Positions 52,263-62,244 are shown, numbered from the stretch's first letter. The stretch: DNA of 64,000 nt from Algoriphagus lutimaris (GCF_017051705.1 NZ_JAFIDJ010000004.1:62001-126000), one strand, 5' to 3'. Made by a program: numbers and translations. Notes: generated from the sequence alone by a model not told the origin.

Positions 52263-53000
52263 ATGAAAAAATTATACACTATTTTGTTCGCTTTGGTTTT
52301 ATTCCAAACCGCTTTTGCTCAGGAAAAACCAAAAACTCCAATTGGAGGAAGACCAAATATTCCAAGCAACTTATCTTTTGAGTTCGGATTTAACCAATTA
52401 AACAACCGACCTGAGGACATGAGCCTGAACTTCTTTGGTTCCAGGACTTTCAATGTTTATTTCCAGCACCCGTTTAAAATATTTGGTGAAACTTCTGGAT
52501 TTACATTCGATCCAGGTATTGGCTTTGGGACAGACAAATATGCTTTCAAAGATGGGAAAAACCTGTTTAACGATGAAACGAAAGGACCTGAATCCAGTGA
52601 TCTAATTGAAGTAACAGAAGTATATGGAGAGAATATCCGTCTGGATAAAAACACCTTTGCGGCAAACTATATTGACTTTCCATTGGATTTAACATATCAC
52701 TTCAATAAAACCAATCATTACAAAGGGTTCAGAGTTTCGATTGGAGCAAAGTTAGGTTTGCTTTATGAAGCACATTCTAAAATTAAATTCACTGATTCCG
52801 ATGGTTTAGAAAGAAAAATCAAGGATTCACAGAACTATGGACTTGAGAAATTTAGATATGGATTGACCTTAAAAGCAGGATCGCCCGGTTTTTATGCCTG
52901 GATGTACTACGGATTGAATAAAACATTCCAAGAAGGAATGGGGCCGATTGGAACGGGAGCAACACAACTTAACTTTGGGGTTGCAGTCAATGTCTTCTAA
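52263..53000 (+). CDS. Outer-membrane beta-barrel protein
   Basis: The ATG at 52263 (MKKLYTILFALVLFQTAFAQ) starts a clean signal peptide; upstream ATGs at 52227 and 52236 in the same frame would only add a tail before it. The 245-residue protein alternates strands (FEFGFNQLNNRP, TFNVYFQHPFKIFGETSGFTFDPGIGFGTDKYAF, GFRVSIGAKLGLLYEAHS, QLNFGVAVNVF) as in the PorT/OmpW-sized barrel families. The end FGVAVNVF fits an outer-membrane insertion signal. Function unknown; single gene between a tRNA and a strong terminator. Confidence 0.75.
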   Translation: MKKLYTILFALVLFQTAFAQEKPKTPIGGRPNIPSNLSFEFGFNQLNNRPEDMSLNFFGSRTFNVYFQHPFKIFGETSGFTFDPGIGFGTDKYAFKDGKNLFNDETKGPESSDLIEVTEVYGENIRLDKNTFAANYIDFPLDLTYHFNKTNHYKGFRVSIGAKLGLLYEAHSKIKFTDSDGLERKIKDSQNYGLEKFRYGLTLKAGSPGFYAWMYYGLNKTFQEGMGPIGTGATQLNFGVAVNVF

Positions 53001-53017
53001 TCCAATTAATCATATCA

Positions 53018-53048
53018 AAAAAAGCCGGAAACTAAATCCGGCTTTTTT
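53018..53048. terminator. Bidirectional terminator
   Basis: A 12-bp perfect stem AAAAAAGCCGGA/TCCGGCTTTTTT with a 7-base loop lies between the barrel gene and the convergent membrane protein gene. Confidence 0.88.
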
Positions 53049-53083
53049 TATGCTATTTTTTTCGAGAAGGACCTCTTTAAAAA

Positions 53084-53704
53084 TCAGGGGTAAATCAACT
53101 CAAACCCTAAAAAACAAATGATAAAGCCGTACAAAAAGCCTAAATAAATTTCCAGTGGTTTGTGTGCATTTAAATACAGTCTACAAGTAGCTACTAAGCC
53201 GGAGAGCACAATAACTCCCAATAATGGATATAATGCATCAAAGTTGGCAAATTTCAAGTTTAGCACAATAACTGTCGCCACTAAGCCCCCCAGTCCAGTC
53301 ATATGCGCAGACATTTTCCAAAAAAATGTCACCAGCGTCAAACCTACAATTGAGACAGATATGATGCCTAATACCTGCCAAAGAATCGGATCCAATTCAT
53401 TCTTATCATGTAGAAAATAAGTAGTCAATAAAAAATAGATGGTAGTCACAATAAATGGCACAATACGGTCCTTTATATCGACCATATGGATACTTTTTAA
53501 AGTACCACTCAGTCTTAAACCAAAAATAGTCACCATCGGTATGGCTAGGGTAGATAAGACAATTAAAAGGAAGATTCTGTTTTTAAAAACATCTGGAATA
53601 CTGCTTGCCTCCGGCACTAAGTACAAGATCAATCCAAACACCAAAGTGGGGACTAGCAAAGGCTGAAAAACTACAGATACAAATAAAGCAATAAATCTAG
53701 GCAC
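53084..53704 (-). CDS. PAP2-like membrane protein with degenerate phosphatase motifs
   Basis: The start is a GTG at 53704 that overlaps the TAG stop of rpoN by one base, so the two genes are translationally coupled. The 206-residue protein has about six helices. Two segments recall PAP2 motifs: KMSAHMTGLGG for PSGH, and CRLYLNAHKPLEIYLG for SRxxxxxHxxxDxxxG. The first motif (KxxxxxxRP) is reduced to KDRIVPF. The serine-arginine-aspartate set is therefore incomplete (C-R instead of S-R, E for D), and catalysis is uncertain. Coupling to rpoN is conserved-looking but I cannot check it here. It could act on undecaprenyl or other lipid phosphates. Confidence 0.6.
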   Translation of the reverse strand: MPRFIALFVSVVFQPLLVPTLVFGLILYLVPEASSIPDVFKNRIFLLIVLSTLAIPMVTIFGLRLSGTLKSIHMVDIKDRIVPFIVTTIYFLLTTYFLHDKNELDPILWQVLGIISVSIVGLTLVTFFWKMSAHMTGLGGLVATVIVLNLKFANFDALYPLLGVIVLSGLVATCRLYLNAHKPLEIYLGFLYGFIICFLGFELIYP

Positions 53705-55158
53705 TAGAGTTCTTTTCTTAGTCTTGCAACCGGTATTTGAAGTTGTTCCCTATATTTTGCCACGGTCCTTCTCGCAATATTATACCCCTTTTTATTGAGC
53801 ATCTTCACAAGCTTATCATCGGATAACGGCTTCTTCTTATCCTCCTGATCCACCATAGCCTGCAACACAGATTTCACTTCACGATTACTTACATCTTCCC
53901 CGCTATCTGTGGAAATTCCTTCCGAAAAGAAATATTTTAAAGGATATACTCCAAATTCTGTCTGAATAGCCTTACTGTTTGCTACACGAGATACGGTGGA
54001 AATATCCATATCTATTCTCTCTGCAATATCTTTTAGAATCATAGGACGAAGGTTAGTCTCATCTCCATCGATAAAAAATTCCTTTTGATAAGTAAGTATC
54101 GCTTCCATGGTCCTTAGCAAAGTGTTTTGTCGTTGCTTGATGGCATCAATAAACCATTTTGCTGCGTCTAATTTCTGCTTGACAAAAGAAACAGTCTCTT
54201 TGAGCTTCTTATCCTTCTTATCACTCTTGTCATACGCATCAAACATTTCAGAATAAGACCTTGAAATTCTAAGCTCGGGTGCATTTCTGGAATTTAGACT
54301 AATTTCCATTTTGCCGCCATTATTTGTCAGAATGAAATCAGGAATTATGTATTGGGTACGAACCAATCCATCCGCCACTCCTCCTGGCTTTGGGTTTAGT
54401 TTCGTAATAAGATTTACAGCTTCTTTCGTCTCCTCCTCAGTTAAATCACACTTCTTTTGAATTTTGGAGTAGTGCTTTTTTGTAAACTCATCAAAGCAGT
54501 CATGAATAATACGAAGAGCATGAATTACAGTAGGATCTTCTGGATGTTCTTTCCTTTCAAGCTGAAGAGTCAGACATTCCTGAAGATTTCTTGAAGCGAT
54601 TCCAGCAGGGTCAAACCCTTGAATTTTTCTTAAAATCTCCTCCAGTTCATCGATATCTGTTTCAATATTTTGGCTAAATGCCAAGTCATTAATTATCGCA
54701 TCTAAGTCTCTACGTATGTAGCCATCGTTTTCAATACTGCCAATCAATTGTTGCCCGATGATTCTTTGTCGATCATCCAACTTTAGAAAATTAAGCTGAG
54801 AAACTAATTGCTCATGCAAGGATGACTGACTGGAAATCGGGATTTCCCGATCTTCTTCATCAGGGCTATAATTCCCATCGCCTTGCATCTTATAACCTCC
54901 ATATTCATCATCGAGGTAATCGTCAATGTTAACATCTCTATCATCCTGCACAGAATCTTCCTCGTAACTATCTTCAAAATCGTCTTGAGTACTATCTGAA
55001 TCTTCATCCTTCCCTTCTTCCAGAGCAGGATTAATCTCCAACTCTTCCTCAATTCTAGTCTCCAATTCTGCAGTTGGCACCTGCAACAATTTGATAAATT
55101 GGATCTGTTGAGGAGAAAGTTTCTGTGAAAGTGACTGGCTAAGGTTTAGCTTTTGCAT
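53704..55158 (-). CDS. rpoN: RNA polymerase sigma-54 factor
   Basis: The 484-residue protein has the three sigma-54 regions: a glutamine/leucine-rich N-terminus (LNLSQSLSQKLSPQQIQFIKLLQVPTAELETRI) that contacts activators; a very acidic middle (EEGKDEDSDSTQDDFEDSYEEDS and onward); and the core-binding and DNA-binding parts with DISTVSRVANSKAIQTEFG and the RpoN box NIARRTVAKYREQL. It directs polymerase to -24/-12 promoters and needs an AAA+ activator, none of which is in this window. The following gene overlaps by one base. It is divergent from asnS across a 177-base region that holds a hairpin at 55195-55218. Confidence 0.97.
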   Translation of the reverse strand: MQKLNLSQSLSQKLSPQQIQFIKLLQVPTAELETRIEEELEINPALEEGKDEDSDSTQDDFEDSYEEDSVQDDRDVNIDDYLDDEYGGYKMQGDGNYSPDEEDREIPISSQSSLHEQLVSQLNFLKLDDRQRIIGQQLIGSIENDGYIRRDLDAIINDLAFSQNIETDIDELEEILRKIQGFDPAGIASRNLQECLTLQLERKEHPEDPTVIHALRIIHDCFDEFTKKHYSKIQKKCDLTEEETKEAVNLITKLNPKPGGVADGLVRTQYIIPDFILTNNGGKMEISLNSRNAPELRISRSYSEMFDAYDKSDKKDKKLKETVSFVKQKLDAAKWFIDAIKQRQNTLLRTMEAILTYQKEFFIDGDETNLRPMILKDIAERIDMDISTVSRVANSKAIQTEFGVYPLKYFFSEGISTDSGEDVSNREVKSVLQAMVDQEDKKKPLSDDKLVKMLNKKGYNIARRTVAKYREQLQIPVARLRKEL

Positions 55159-55335
55159 TAGAAATCAGATAAAACCAATATTTGGGTTCAAAAAAGGCCT
55201 TTTCAAGTGAAAAAGCCTCATACCCAAAGTTAGGAAAAACAAACAATTTTTTGATAAAAAGCTTATTTAATCGTTTTTTTGCATTCCACTTTACTATCAT
55301 CGGAAATAGATATTTTCCTTAAATAAATTCTCCTA

Positions 55336-56787
55336 ATGGCATTTAACAAACGGGTCAAAATCAAGACCATCCTGGATGAAAGTCCGATAGGTTCAGAAGT
55401 GACACTGATGGGCTGGGTACGCACTAAAAGAAGTAACAAGAATGTTTCATTCATCGCTCTTAATGATGGATCTACCATTACGAATTACCAAATAGTCGCA
55501 GACCCAAATGTGATCTCAGAAGACATCTTGAAAAACTGTGCTACAGGAGCTTGTCTTAAAGTTACCGGCAAGGTAGTGGAGTCCATGGGAGCTGGACAGG
55601 CTTCTGAATTGAATGCTAGTTCAATTGAAATATTGGGTAAGGCAGATCCTGAAAAATACCCTCTTCAGCCTAAAAAACATTCTCTTGAGTTTTTGAGAGA
55701 GATTGCACATCTGAGAATGAGAACCAATACCTTTGGCGCTGTTTTCAGAGTAAGACATGCCTTGGCTTTTGCGGTACATAAATATTTCAACGATAAAGGA
55801 TTCTTCTATATCCATACACCAATCATCACCGCTTCGGATGCTGAAGGTGCCGGGGAAACTTTTAAAGTAACTACACTGGATCTCAAGAACCCTCCTTTAA
55901 ACGAAGAAGGAGCGGTCGACTACTCGGAAGATTTCTTTGAAAGAGAGACCAACTTGACTGTTTCCGGTCAATTGGAAGGTGAATTAGCTGCTCTTGCTCT
56001 ATCTGAGATTTATACCTTTGGACCTACTTTTAGAGCTGAAAATTCGAATACTGCCAGACACCTGGCTGAATTTTGGATGATCGAGCCTGAAATGGCATTC
56101 TATGACGCAGAAGACAACCAAGATCTCGCAGAAGACTTCTTAAAGTATGTCATCCAATATGCTTTGGATCATTGTGCGGAAGATCTCAAATTCTTGGATC
56201 AACGAGTTGCTGAAGAAGAAAAAGGAAAGCCTCAAGACCAAAGAAGTGAATTGGGATTACTTGATAAGTTGAAATTCGTGGTCGAAAATGACTTTGAAAG
56301 ACTTACTTACACAGAGGCAATTAATATCCTTAGAAACTCCAAGCCCAACAAGAAAAAGAAATTCGCTTACCTTATTGATGAGTGGGGCGCAGATTTACAA
56401 TCAGAGCACGAACGCTATTTAGTGGAAAAGCACTTTAAGAAGCCAGTAATATTGACGGATTATCCAAAGGAAATCAAATCCTTCTACATGCGTCAAAATG
56501 AGGACGGTAAAACTGTAGCAGCTATGGATATCCTATTCCCTGGAATTGGTGAAATTGTTGGAGGTTCTCAAAGAGAAGAAAGACTGGATGTACTAACTCA
56601 AAGAATGGAGGAAATGAATATTCCACAGGATGAAATGTGGTGGTATTTAGACACCAGAAGATTTGGTACTACCCCTCATGCAGGCTTTGGACTTGGATTT
56701 GAGCGAATGGTCTTGTTCGTAACAGGTATGAGCAATATCCGCGATGTGATTGCATTCCCTAGAACTCCTGGAAACGCAGAATTTTAA
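55336..56787 (+). CDS. asnS: Asparagine--tRNA ligase
   Basis: A 483-residue class II synthetase. The N-terminal OB fold starts [24 protein letters not shown]. The class II core has [22 protein letters not shown] (motif 2, with the AsnRS-type sequence) and [15 protein letters not shown] (motif 3, ATP-binding arginine). The intervening insert EERDV-free pattern and [20 protein letters not shown] match bacterial AsnRS rather than AspRS. It charges tRNA-Asn in the cytoplasm. Length is normal; the gene is followed by a terminator and is the first on the plus strand after rpoN. Confidence 0.96.
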   Translation: MAFNKRVKIKTILDESPIGSEVTLMGWVRTKRSNKNVSFIALNDGSTITNYQIVADPNVISEDILKNCATGACLKVTGKVVESMGAGQASELNASSIEILGKADPEKYPLQPKKHSLEFLREIAHLRMRTNTFGAVFRVRHALAFAVHKYFNDKGFFYIHTPIITASDAEGAGETFKVTTLDLKNPPLNEEGAVDYSEDFFERETNLTVSGQLEGELAALALSEIYTFGPTFRAENSNTARHLAEFWMIEPEMAFYDAEDNQDLAEDFLKYVIQYALDHCAEDLKFLDQRVAEEEKGKPQDQRSELGLLDKLKFVVENDFERLTYTEAINILRNSKPNKKKKFAYLIDEWGADLQSEHERYLVEKHFKKPVILTDYPKEIKSFYMRQNEDGKTVAAMDILFPGIGEIVGGSQREERLDVLTQRMEEMNIPQDEMWWYLDTRRFGTTPHAGFGLGFERMVLFVTGMSNIRDVIAFPRTPGNAEF

Positions 56788-56794
56788 TCATCAC

Positions 56795-56816
56795 TCCCCG
56801 GCATATATGTCGGGGA
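56795..56816 (+). terminator. Terminator of asnS
   Basis: Stem TCCCCG-GCA/TGT-CGGGGA (one G-U pair) with loop TATA, followed by seven T. Confidence 0.8.
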
Positions 56817-57053
56817 TTTTTTTGATTCCTTAAGTGACCATCTAGAAGGTCACCCAAAACAAAATGTACCTGTGAATGATAAAACTCGGGATGATAAACA
56901 ACCCTAACAGGACACTTCTCCATATAGCACCTTTCAATTCTGTATTGCATCTTGCAAAACGTAAAGTGTTTTTTTCAATTCTTTTATTCGACAATCCCTT
57001 TATTGGGTAATCCTCTGAATTATTCTATTAATTCAAATTCCTCAAAACTTAGC

Positions 57054-58241
57054 TCAACTCACCACTTTTATCCTTCTGGCCAAAGGAATACAGAGTAAAC
57101 TAAAGAAGATTGCTACATACCCCACTATATTGAAGTTGGTGAGTTCCCCAGCTGCGTTCTCCCCTATAATTACCCCTGCAATTAGCGACGCTAACCCAGT
57201 TGCCATTTGTTGGACTGCAGAATTAAAACTCAAAAAGCTACCCCTATTCTCAGGTTTCGCAGTTCCCGTAATCAAAGCTGCTGCAGGAACAAAACGACCA
57301 TTGGAGGTCACAAAAAATAGTGTGGAAACCATTAAAACAAAAAAGATTGGAGTAACTCCCAAATGGGTAATAATTGCTATTGGAATTACATTCAAGGACA
57401 TGAAAATGGTAAAAATCTTTAGTTTTCCATATTTATCTGAAAGTTTACCCACCCAAGGAGAAGTGAAAATAGTAAAGGCTCCCCCAGCCATATAAATGTA
57501 GGTCAATTGCATCTCGGTAAAGCCAATATTTGATACAGTATAGGGACTTAAGAAAGGGATAATCATAAACTGACCAAACATCATCATCACGGACAAGGAA
57601 ATTGCCCTCATTTGATTGGAATCTCCTATAACCCGGGAAATTACCAACATGGGGTTGGGTCTCAAATATCCTTGATCTAAATGATCTCTGATCGATGGAA
57701 TATACTTAAAAACCATCACCAGGCTCAACAAAGAAGTACCAGTAAGAATAAAAAATGGAGTATGCCAATTGGATAGACTTGCCAAAAACAAACCAAGTGG
57801 AACACCTAATACTGATGCTACAGAAAATGCAGCCATAACCAATCCCATGGCTCTCCCTCTTCTTTGATCAGGAATAACATCTCCTATAATTGCTAAAATC
57901 AAGGCGGAAGTAAGTCCACCGAAGAGTCCTGATAAAACTCTTGCAACTAATAATATAGAATAACTTGGAGATAATGCACAAGCTAATGTGGCCAAGGTAA
58001 AGCCCATATACACCCATAATAAGATCTTCTTTCTATCGAATCGATCGAGAAAAAACGCTCCAAAAAAACTTGAAATTCCTGCACTGAATGTGTAAGAAGA
58101 AACCAACAGACCAAATTCTCTTGGACTGATTTCAAATATTCTCATTAACTGTGGACCTAATGGCATCAAAATCATAAAATCCACGATATGGATAAAATTG
58201 ATTAATGCTAAAGTCCAAAGAAGAAACTTTTCATTCTTCAT
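57054..58241 (-). CDS. MFS transporter (drug/sugar efflux type)
   Basis: The 395-residue protein has 12 helices. The MFS loop motifs are in place: ISSFFGAFFLDRFDRKKILLW (motif A between helices 2 and 3) and ARVLSGLFGGLTSALILAIIGDVIPDQRRGRAMG (helix 4-5, with the motif that follows R-x-x-x-G). This is the arabinose-efflux/drug-antiporter-like DHA1 layout, so export of small molecules is likely. It is last in a minus-strand row with the NAD(P)HX repair and UMF1-type genes (gaps of 48 and 11 bases). Confidence 0.82.
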   Translation of the reverse strand: MKNEKFLLWTLALINFIHIVDFMILMPLGPQLMRIFEISPREFGLLVSSYTFSAGISSFFGAFFLDRFDRKKILLWVYMGFTLATLACALSPSYSILLVARVLSGLFGGLTSALILAIIGDVIPDQRRGRAMGLVMAAFSVASVLGVPLGLFLASLSNWHTPFFILTGTSLLSLVMVFKYIPSIRDHLDQGYLRPNPMLVISRVIGDSNQMRAISLSVMMMFGQFMIIPFLSPYTVSNIGFTEMQLTYIYMAGGAFTIFTSPWVGKLSDKYGKLKIFTIFMSLNVIPIAIITHLGVTPIFFVLMVSTLFFVTSNGRFVPAAALITGTAKPENRGSFLSFNSAVQQMATGLASLIAGVIIGENAAGELTNFNIVGYVAIFFSLLCIPLARRIKVVS

Positions 58242-58289
58242 AAAAGGGATGCATGAGGTAAATTATATAGACACAGAAAGCGTCTTATT

Positions 58290-59759
58290 CTAAGAGATAT
58301 TTAGTTGGGCATAGGTCTCAGGAATTGCCTCAATCAAGTCAGAGGCAATTAGTCCCTTCCTCTTCTTGACTCCAGTAATTTCACCTGCCAACCCATGATG
58401 ATACACCCCACAAATAGCAGCATTTTCAGGTTCATATCCCTGCCCCAAGTAGGAAGTAATCATTCCTGTCAACACATCTCCAGAACCACCAGTTGCCATA
58501 TATTTGGTGCCGGAAGAATTAAAAATCTGTCTACCGTCTGGCAAAGAAATGACCGTATTAGCTCCTTTAAGAACGAGAATTAACTGGTGGGTAACCGAAA
58601 ACTCTTTAGCCATTTCCAGTCGCTCCAAATGATCCTTTGCAGGACCTACTAGTCGGGAAAATTCACCTATATGTGGTGTTAAAATTGATTTCTTAGGAAC
58701 AAGTTCAAGCAACTCCTTACTTCTTGCTAAAATATTCAAGCCATCCGCATCTATCACTACCGGACTTTTAAATTCCTTCAAAATCTGAGTCAATAAATGA
58801 ACTCTTCCATCTTGCCCCCAACCTGGTCCTATCCCAACCGAATCGTAATATTCCAGATTTGCAATCAAGCCCCAAGAAGCCATGGCTTCAGGAACTGCTG
58901 TTTGGATGATATCTCTTTCTGAATCTTCGATATGGCAGGTAACAAGGCCAGTACCTGTTCTCAAAGCGCTTTTTGCACATAAAATCAATGCTCCCATTTT
59001 TCCAGGACTACCACCGGCAATTAAAATTTTCCCATAGTCACCTTTATAGGAAAACCGATGGAAAGATTTGTGAAGTGCAGGAATATCCTTTCTCTCTAAA
59101 TAATAGAAGTTTGAATCAAAGCCTTTAGAGGTCCCTTCCTCAATCCCAATATCCACTAATACCAACTCTCCTACGTACTCAGCATTTTCAGGAAGTAGTA
59201 AAGACAATTTTGGAAAAGCAAAAGTAACGGTAAAGTCTGCTCTTACAGCTAAACCCTGGTGGATGGTTTCAGAGGGAAGACCACTTGGGAGATCTACCGA
59301 AACAACAGGGCCCGAGAACTCATTTATGTAATCAATGAATGGAATACTTGATTCCCTTAAAGACCCTGTAAGTCCGACTCCAAAATAACAATCAATCAGA
59401 ACTAAATCACCTTTATACTTTAATTCCTTGAAATCGATTATTTGAATGGATTTAGGAAGCAATTCCCAATTGACTGACGCGTCGGGTGATAATTTACTTG
59501 GATCAGTAAAACAAAGAACCACAGACACTTGAACACCTTGATTTGTCAAAATCCTAGCGATTGCAAGTCCGTCTCCTCCATTATTTCCAGCTCCCACAAA
59601 AATCAACACCCCAAACTCTTTGAATTGATCTTGTGCTACATACCAATCCACAAACCCCAAGGCAGCCACTTCCATTAATTCTTGGCTAGACTGCCCGGAT
59701 ATTGAAATATGTTTAGCATCTAACTCTTTTACTTGAGCACCTTGAAGGATCTTTTTCAT
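58290..59759 (-). CDS. nnr: Bifunctional NAD(P)H-hydrate epimerase / ADP-dependent dehydratase
   Basis: A 489-residue fusion that repairs damaged NAD(P)HX. The N-terminal epimerase part (about 1-215) has VFVGAGNNGGDGLAIARIL-type sequence (FVGAGNNGGDGLAIAR here) and VLIDCYFGVGLTGSLR. The C-terminal kinase-like dehydratase part has ILIAGGSPGKMGALILCAKSALRTG, VIDADGLNILA, ILTPHIGEFSRLVG and GTKYMATGGSGDVLTGMI, the ATP/ADP site with its catalytic aspartate in GGSGD. Both activities act in the cytoplasm. The order and length are usual for the fused bacterial form. Its stop is 48 bases from the MFS gene, and the UMF1-type gene lies just upstream. Confidence 0.94.
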   Translation of the reverse strand: MKKILQGAQVKELDAKHISISGQSSQELMEVAALGFVDWYVAQDQFKEFGVLIFVGAGNNGGDGLAIARILTNQGVQVSVVLCFTDPSKLSPDASVNWELLPKSIQIIDFKELKYKGDLVLIDCYFGVGLTGSLRESSIPFIDYINEFSGPVVSVDLPSGLPSETIHQGLAVRADFTVTFAFPKLSLLLPENAEYVGELVLVDIGIEEGTSKGFDSNFYYLERKDIPALHKSFHRFSYKGDYGKILIAGGSPGKMGALILCAKSALRTGTGLVTCHIEDSERDIIQTAVPEAMASWGLIANLEYYDSVGIGPGWGQDGRVHLLTQILKEFKSPVVIDADGLNILARSKELLELVPKKSILTPHIGEFSRLVGPAKDHLERLEMAKEFSVTHQLILVLKGANTVISLPDGRQIFNSSGTKYMATGGSGDVLTGMITSYLGQGYEPENAAICGVYHHGLAGEITGVKKRKGLIASDLIEAIPETYAQLNIS

Positions 59760-59770
59760 GGGAACAGAGA

Positions 59771-61078
59771 TTAAGAAGCGTTTAATTGACTTTTAGGAAT
59801 TGTAACTAATAGTAAGAAACCTAAACCTACGAGGAAAAAGATCCCTAAGGTCAAGGAACTGTTTCGCATACTTCCGGTAAGCTGTTCGATCACGCCATAA
59901 GAAAATGTCCCTAATACAATAGCCATTTTCTCGGTAACATCATAAAAGCTGAAATAAGAGGCGTGGTCCGTGGTAGATTCTGGAATCAATTTGGAAAAGG
60001 TAGACCTTGATAAAGATTGAATTCCTCCCATTACCAATCCTACGACAAAAGCCAAAGCAAAAAACTCATAAACTGTATACACATAATATGCTGCACCACA
60101 GATAAAGATCCAAATGATGACCATGATCACCAAACTGGATTTATTTCCATACTTCTTGGATAAAAAGGCAAAGAAATAACTTCCGATAATAGCCACAAAC
60201 TGAATAATCAAAATGGTTAAGATCAATTGATCTCCAGGAAGCCCTAATTCCTTATCCCCAAAACTCGCTGCCAAATACATTACCGTTTGTACTCCCATCG
60301 AATAAAAGAAGAAAGAAGCGAGAAACTTATTCATGACTCCAATTTTCCTCACCTCAAAAAACACTTTACGGATTTCTTTATACCCCTTTGATAAAATCTC
60401 TCTTGTAACATTTTTCCCAAAAGGGTTTTTAGGCAACACATTAAAAGTAATCTGAGCAAATCCAGCCCACCAGACTCCAGTAATCAAAAAGGATAGTCGG
60501 GCAGCAATTCCACCATCAGGAATCATAAAGGCTTCAGGAAACTGAATCATCAATAAATTAAGAATCAGTAAAATCACCGACCCTATGTATCCCAATGCAA
60601 AGCCTTTTGCACTCAAAAAGTCATATTCTTTCTCCTCGGAAATTTCCGGTAAGTAGGCATTATAAAACACAATACTCCCAGCATATCCTATACTAGCAAG
60701 CACACTACATATGATTCCAAATTCAAGGTTACTCCCATCAAAGAAGAAAAGCCCTACGCAAGAGATAGCCCCTAAGTAGGCAAAGAATTTCATAAAGCTT
60801 AATTTCTTTCCAGTGGAATCAGCTATCCCTGACAATAATGGGGAGATCAAGGCAATGATTAGGAAGGAAAAGGAAATGGAATAAGAATACAGAACTGTAT
60901 TGATCATTTCAAAACCAAAGAAATTCACTTTGTCACTACCATCGATTGCTTTGGTGACATTATTGTAATAAACCGGAAATATGGTAGAAGTGATTACCAG
61001 GCTATAAACAGAATTTGCCCAGTCATACATGGCCCAACCGTTTTGGACCTTCTTTTTATTTTGTAGTGTTGCTAGCAT
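59771..61078 (-). CDS. UMF1/Atg22-like MFS transporter
   Basis: The 435-residue protein opens with QNGWAMYDWANSVYSLVITSTIFPVYY, the characteristic start of the UMF1 (Atg22-like) MFS group, followed by ISPLLSGIADSTGKKLSFMKFF (loop 2-3) and GLVMGGIQSLSRSTFSKLIPE, a signature near helix 10. About 12 helices are visible. Eukaryotic Atg22 exports amino acids from vacuoles; the bacterial substrate is unknown. The nnr gene starts 11 bases after its stop, so the two are in one operon. Confidence 0.88.
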   Translation of the reverse strand: MLATLQNKKKVQNGWAMYDWANSVYSLVITSTIFPVYYNNVTKAIDGSDKVNFFGFEMINTVLYSYSISFSFLIIALISPLLSGIADSTGKKLSFMKFFAYLGAISCVGLFFFDGSNLEFGIICSVLASIGYAGSIVFYNAYLPEISEEKEYDFLSAKGFALGYIGSVILLILNLLMIQFPEAFMIPDGGIAARLSFLITGVWWAGFAQITFNVLPKNPFGKNVTREILSKGYKEIRKVFFEVRKIGVMNKFLASFFFYSMGVQTVMYLAASFGDKELGLPGDQLILTILIIQFVAIIGSYFFAFLSKKYGNKSSLVIMVIIWIFICGAAYYVYTVYEFFALAFVVGLVMGGIQSLSRSTFSKLIPESTTDHASYFSFYDVTEKMAIVLGTFSYGVIEQLTGSMRNSSLTLGIFFLVGLGFLLLVTIPKSQLNAS

Positions 61079-61091
61079 GGGGTAAACAAAA

Positions 61092-61119
61092 AAAGCTATC
61101 CCGGCATCGGGATAGCTTT
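61092..61119 (-). terminator. Terminator of the exbB-exbD operon
   Basis: A perfect 12-bp stem AAAGCTATCCCG/CGGGATAGCTTT with a GCAT loop lies just beyond the last exbD stop on the minus strand, followed there by TTTTTTGTTT. Confidence 0.8.
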
Positions 61120-61141
61120 AAATATACTGAATTGTTTCTAT

Positions 61142-61606
61142 TTAGTCTTTTACAACTTTACCAACAGAAGCGTAAAGAACTCTTCTAGCATCCGCTTCTC
61201 TAAGTTCTGTTTGAACGTCAGAGATAGGACCCATTTTAACATCCTTATCCACTTTCATTGAAATTGTAATCCCTCCACGGTCCGCTTCAGGCAATGCATC
61301 TCTTTCTTGGTTCACCCACTGAACAATTTCGTCAGTTGACATCAAGGCATCGTTAGCTTGAACTCTTGGTTCAGTTCCGTACAATGATGTATTCTTAGGC
61401 TTACCAATGAAGATGTAAGAAATCAATGTTTTCTTTTGCAATTTCTGAAGCTGAGTAGCTTGAGGAATTTTTTGCTCAACCAATATCTCCTGATCTCTTA
61501 ACACGGTAGTTACCATGAAGAAGAAAAGAAGCATGAAGATAATATCCGGCAACGCCGAGGTTGGGATATTCTCAGAGACTTTATTTTTCTTACCGAACTT
61601 TCCCAT
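61142..61606 (-). CDS. ExbD/TolR family protein, second copy
   Basis: A 154-residue protein with one membrane helix (ALPDIIFMLLFFFMVTTVL), preceded by a basic cytoplasmic tail and the conserved helix aspartate in LPDIIF, then a periplasmic domain. It forms the stator of the TonB motor together with ExbB and the other ExbD. The gene begins 1 base after the first exbD's stop. The periplasmic part contains ADRGGITISMKVDKDVKMGPISDVQTELREADARRVLYA, a typical ExbD end. A second, different ExbD in the same operon is normal in Bacteroidota. Confidence 0.93.
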   Translation of the reverse strand: MGKFGKKNKVSENIPTSALPDIIFMLLFFFMVTTVLRDQEILVEQKIPQATQLQKLQKKTLISYIFIGKPKNTSLYGTEPRVQANDALMSTDEIVQWVNQERDALPEADRGGITISMKVDKDVKMGPISDVQTELREADARRVLYASVGKVVKD

Positions 61607-61607
61607 A

Positions 61608-62243
61608 TTAATTGCTTCCTAGTTTATCTGGTTCTGCGATGGAAATTTGCATTGCAATGCCTTCTTTTCCTTTGTCTATAAGCGCTTGTTCTGCGTCATC
61701 TTTACCACTAAGAGCTCTATACTCGTCAGTTGACAAGTTTGCTCTAGTTGCATAGATATCGAAGTAAGCCTTTTTCACCAAATCCAATACTTCAAGATAC
61801 TTTTCGTAGCTAGTACCTCTATTTGTTTTGATGGAAACAACAGCTTCACTTGGATAGTCAGAAGATTCAGGATTTCTAGCTGCCTCTGCTTGAAGAGAAG
61901 CTGGCAAAGAATTGTAAAGAGCAACTGCTTCTTCATCCGGCGCGCCGAAATTCAATACAAATGCTTTAACATCCTTATCAAGACCATCGGCACTTTCTCT
62001 GTATTCTCCTTCTACAAGAAGATCATCGTTCGCGTTGACAAGAATGGTGTAGATGTTACGCTCATTCTTTTGAATGTCTGGTGGCGGAACGTTAGGATCC
62101 ACTTTTGGAGGGAGTACATTCAAGATACCCTTATCCGATGCAATAGTAGTAGTGACGAGAAAGAAGATCAGGAGCAAGAAAGCTATGTCAGCCATAGAAC
62201 CTGCATTGACCTCCTGAGCCATTCTATTTTTCTTTCTAGCCAT
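61608..62243 (-). CDS. ExbD/TolR family protein, first copy
   Basis: The 211-residue protein has a short basic N-terminus (MARKKNRMAQEVNAGSMADIAFLLLIFFLVTTTIASDKGI) with the helix and its conserved aspartate (MADIAFL). A periplasmic domain follows that is longer than in its neighbour because of an insert (about 80-130, GLDKDVKAFVLNFGAPDEEAVALYNSLPASLQAEAA). Its partner ExbD starts after 1 base, and the 109-residue membrane protein ends 1 base before it. Confidence 0.93.
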   Translation of the reverse strand: MARKKNRMAQEVNAGSMADIAFLLLIFFLVTTTIASDKGILNVLPPKVDPNVPPPDIQKNERNIYTILVNANDDLLVEGEYRESADGLDKDVKAFVLNFGAPDEEAVALYNSLPASLQAEAARNPESSDYPSEAVVSIKTNRGTSYEKYLEVLDLVKKAYFDIYATRANLSTDEYRALSGKDDAEQALIDKGKEGIAMQISIAEPDKLGSN

Positions 62244-62244
62244 A

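Noticed and set aside
52067-52381. A plus-strand frame across the tRNA-Arg and the next gene's start
   Set aside because: It runs through the tRNA and overlaps the real barrel protein in another frame, with low-complexity residues.
55195-55218. Hairpin between rpoN and asnS as a terminator
   Set aside because: It lies in a divergent promoter region where no transcript should end. The stem has a mismatch, and it may only be part of the rpoN leader.
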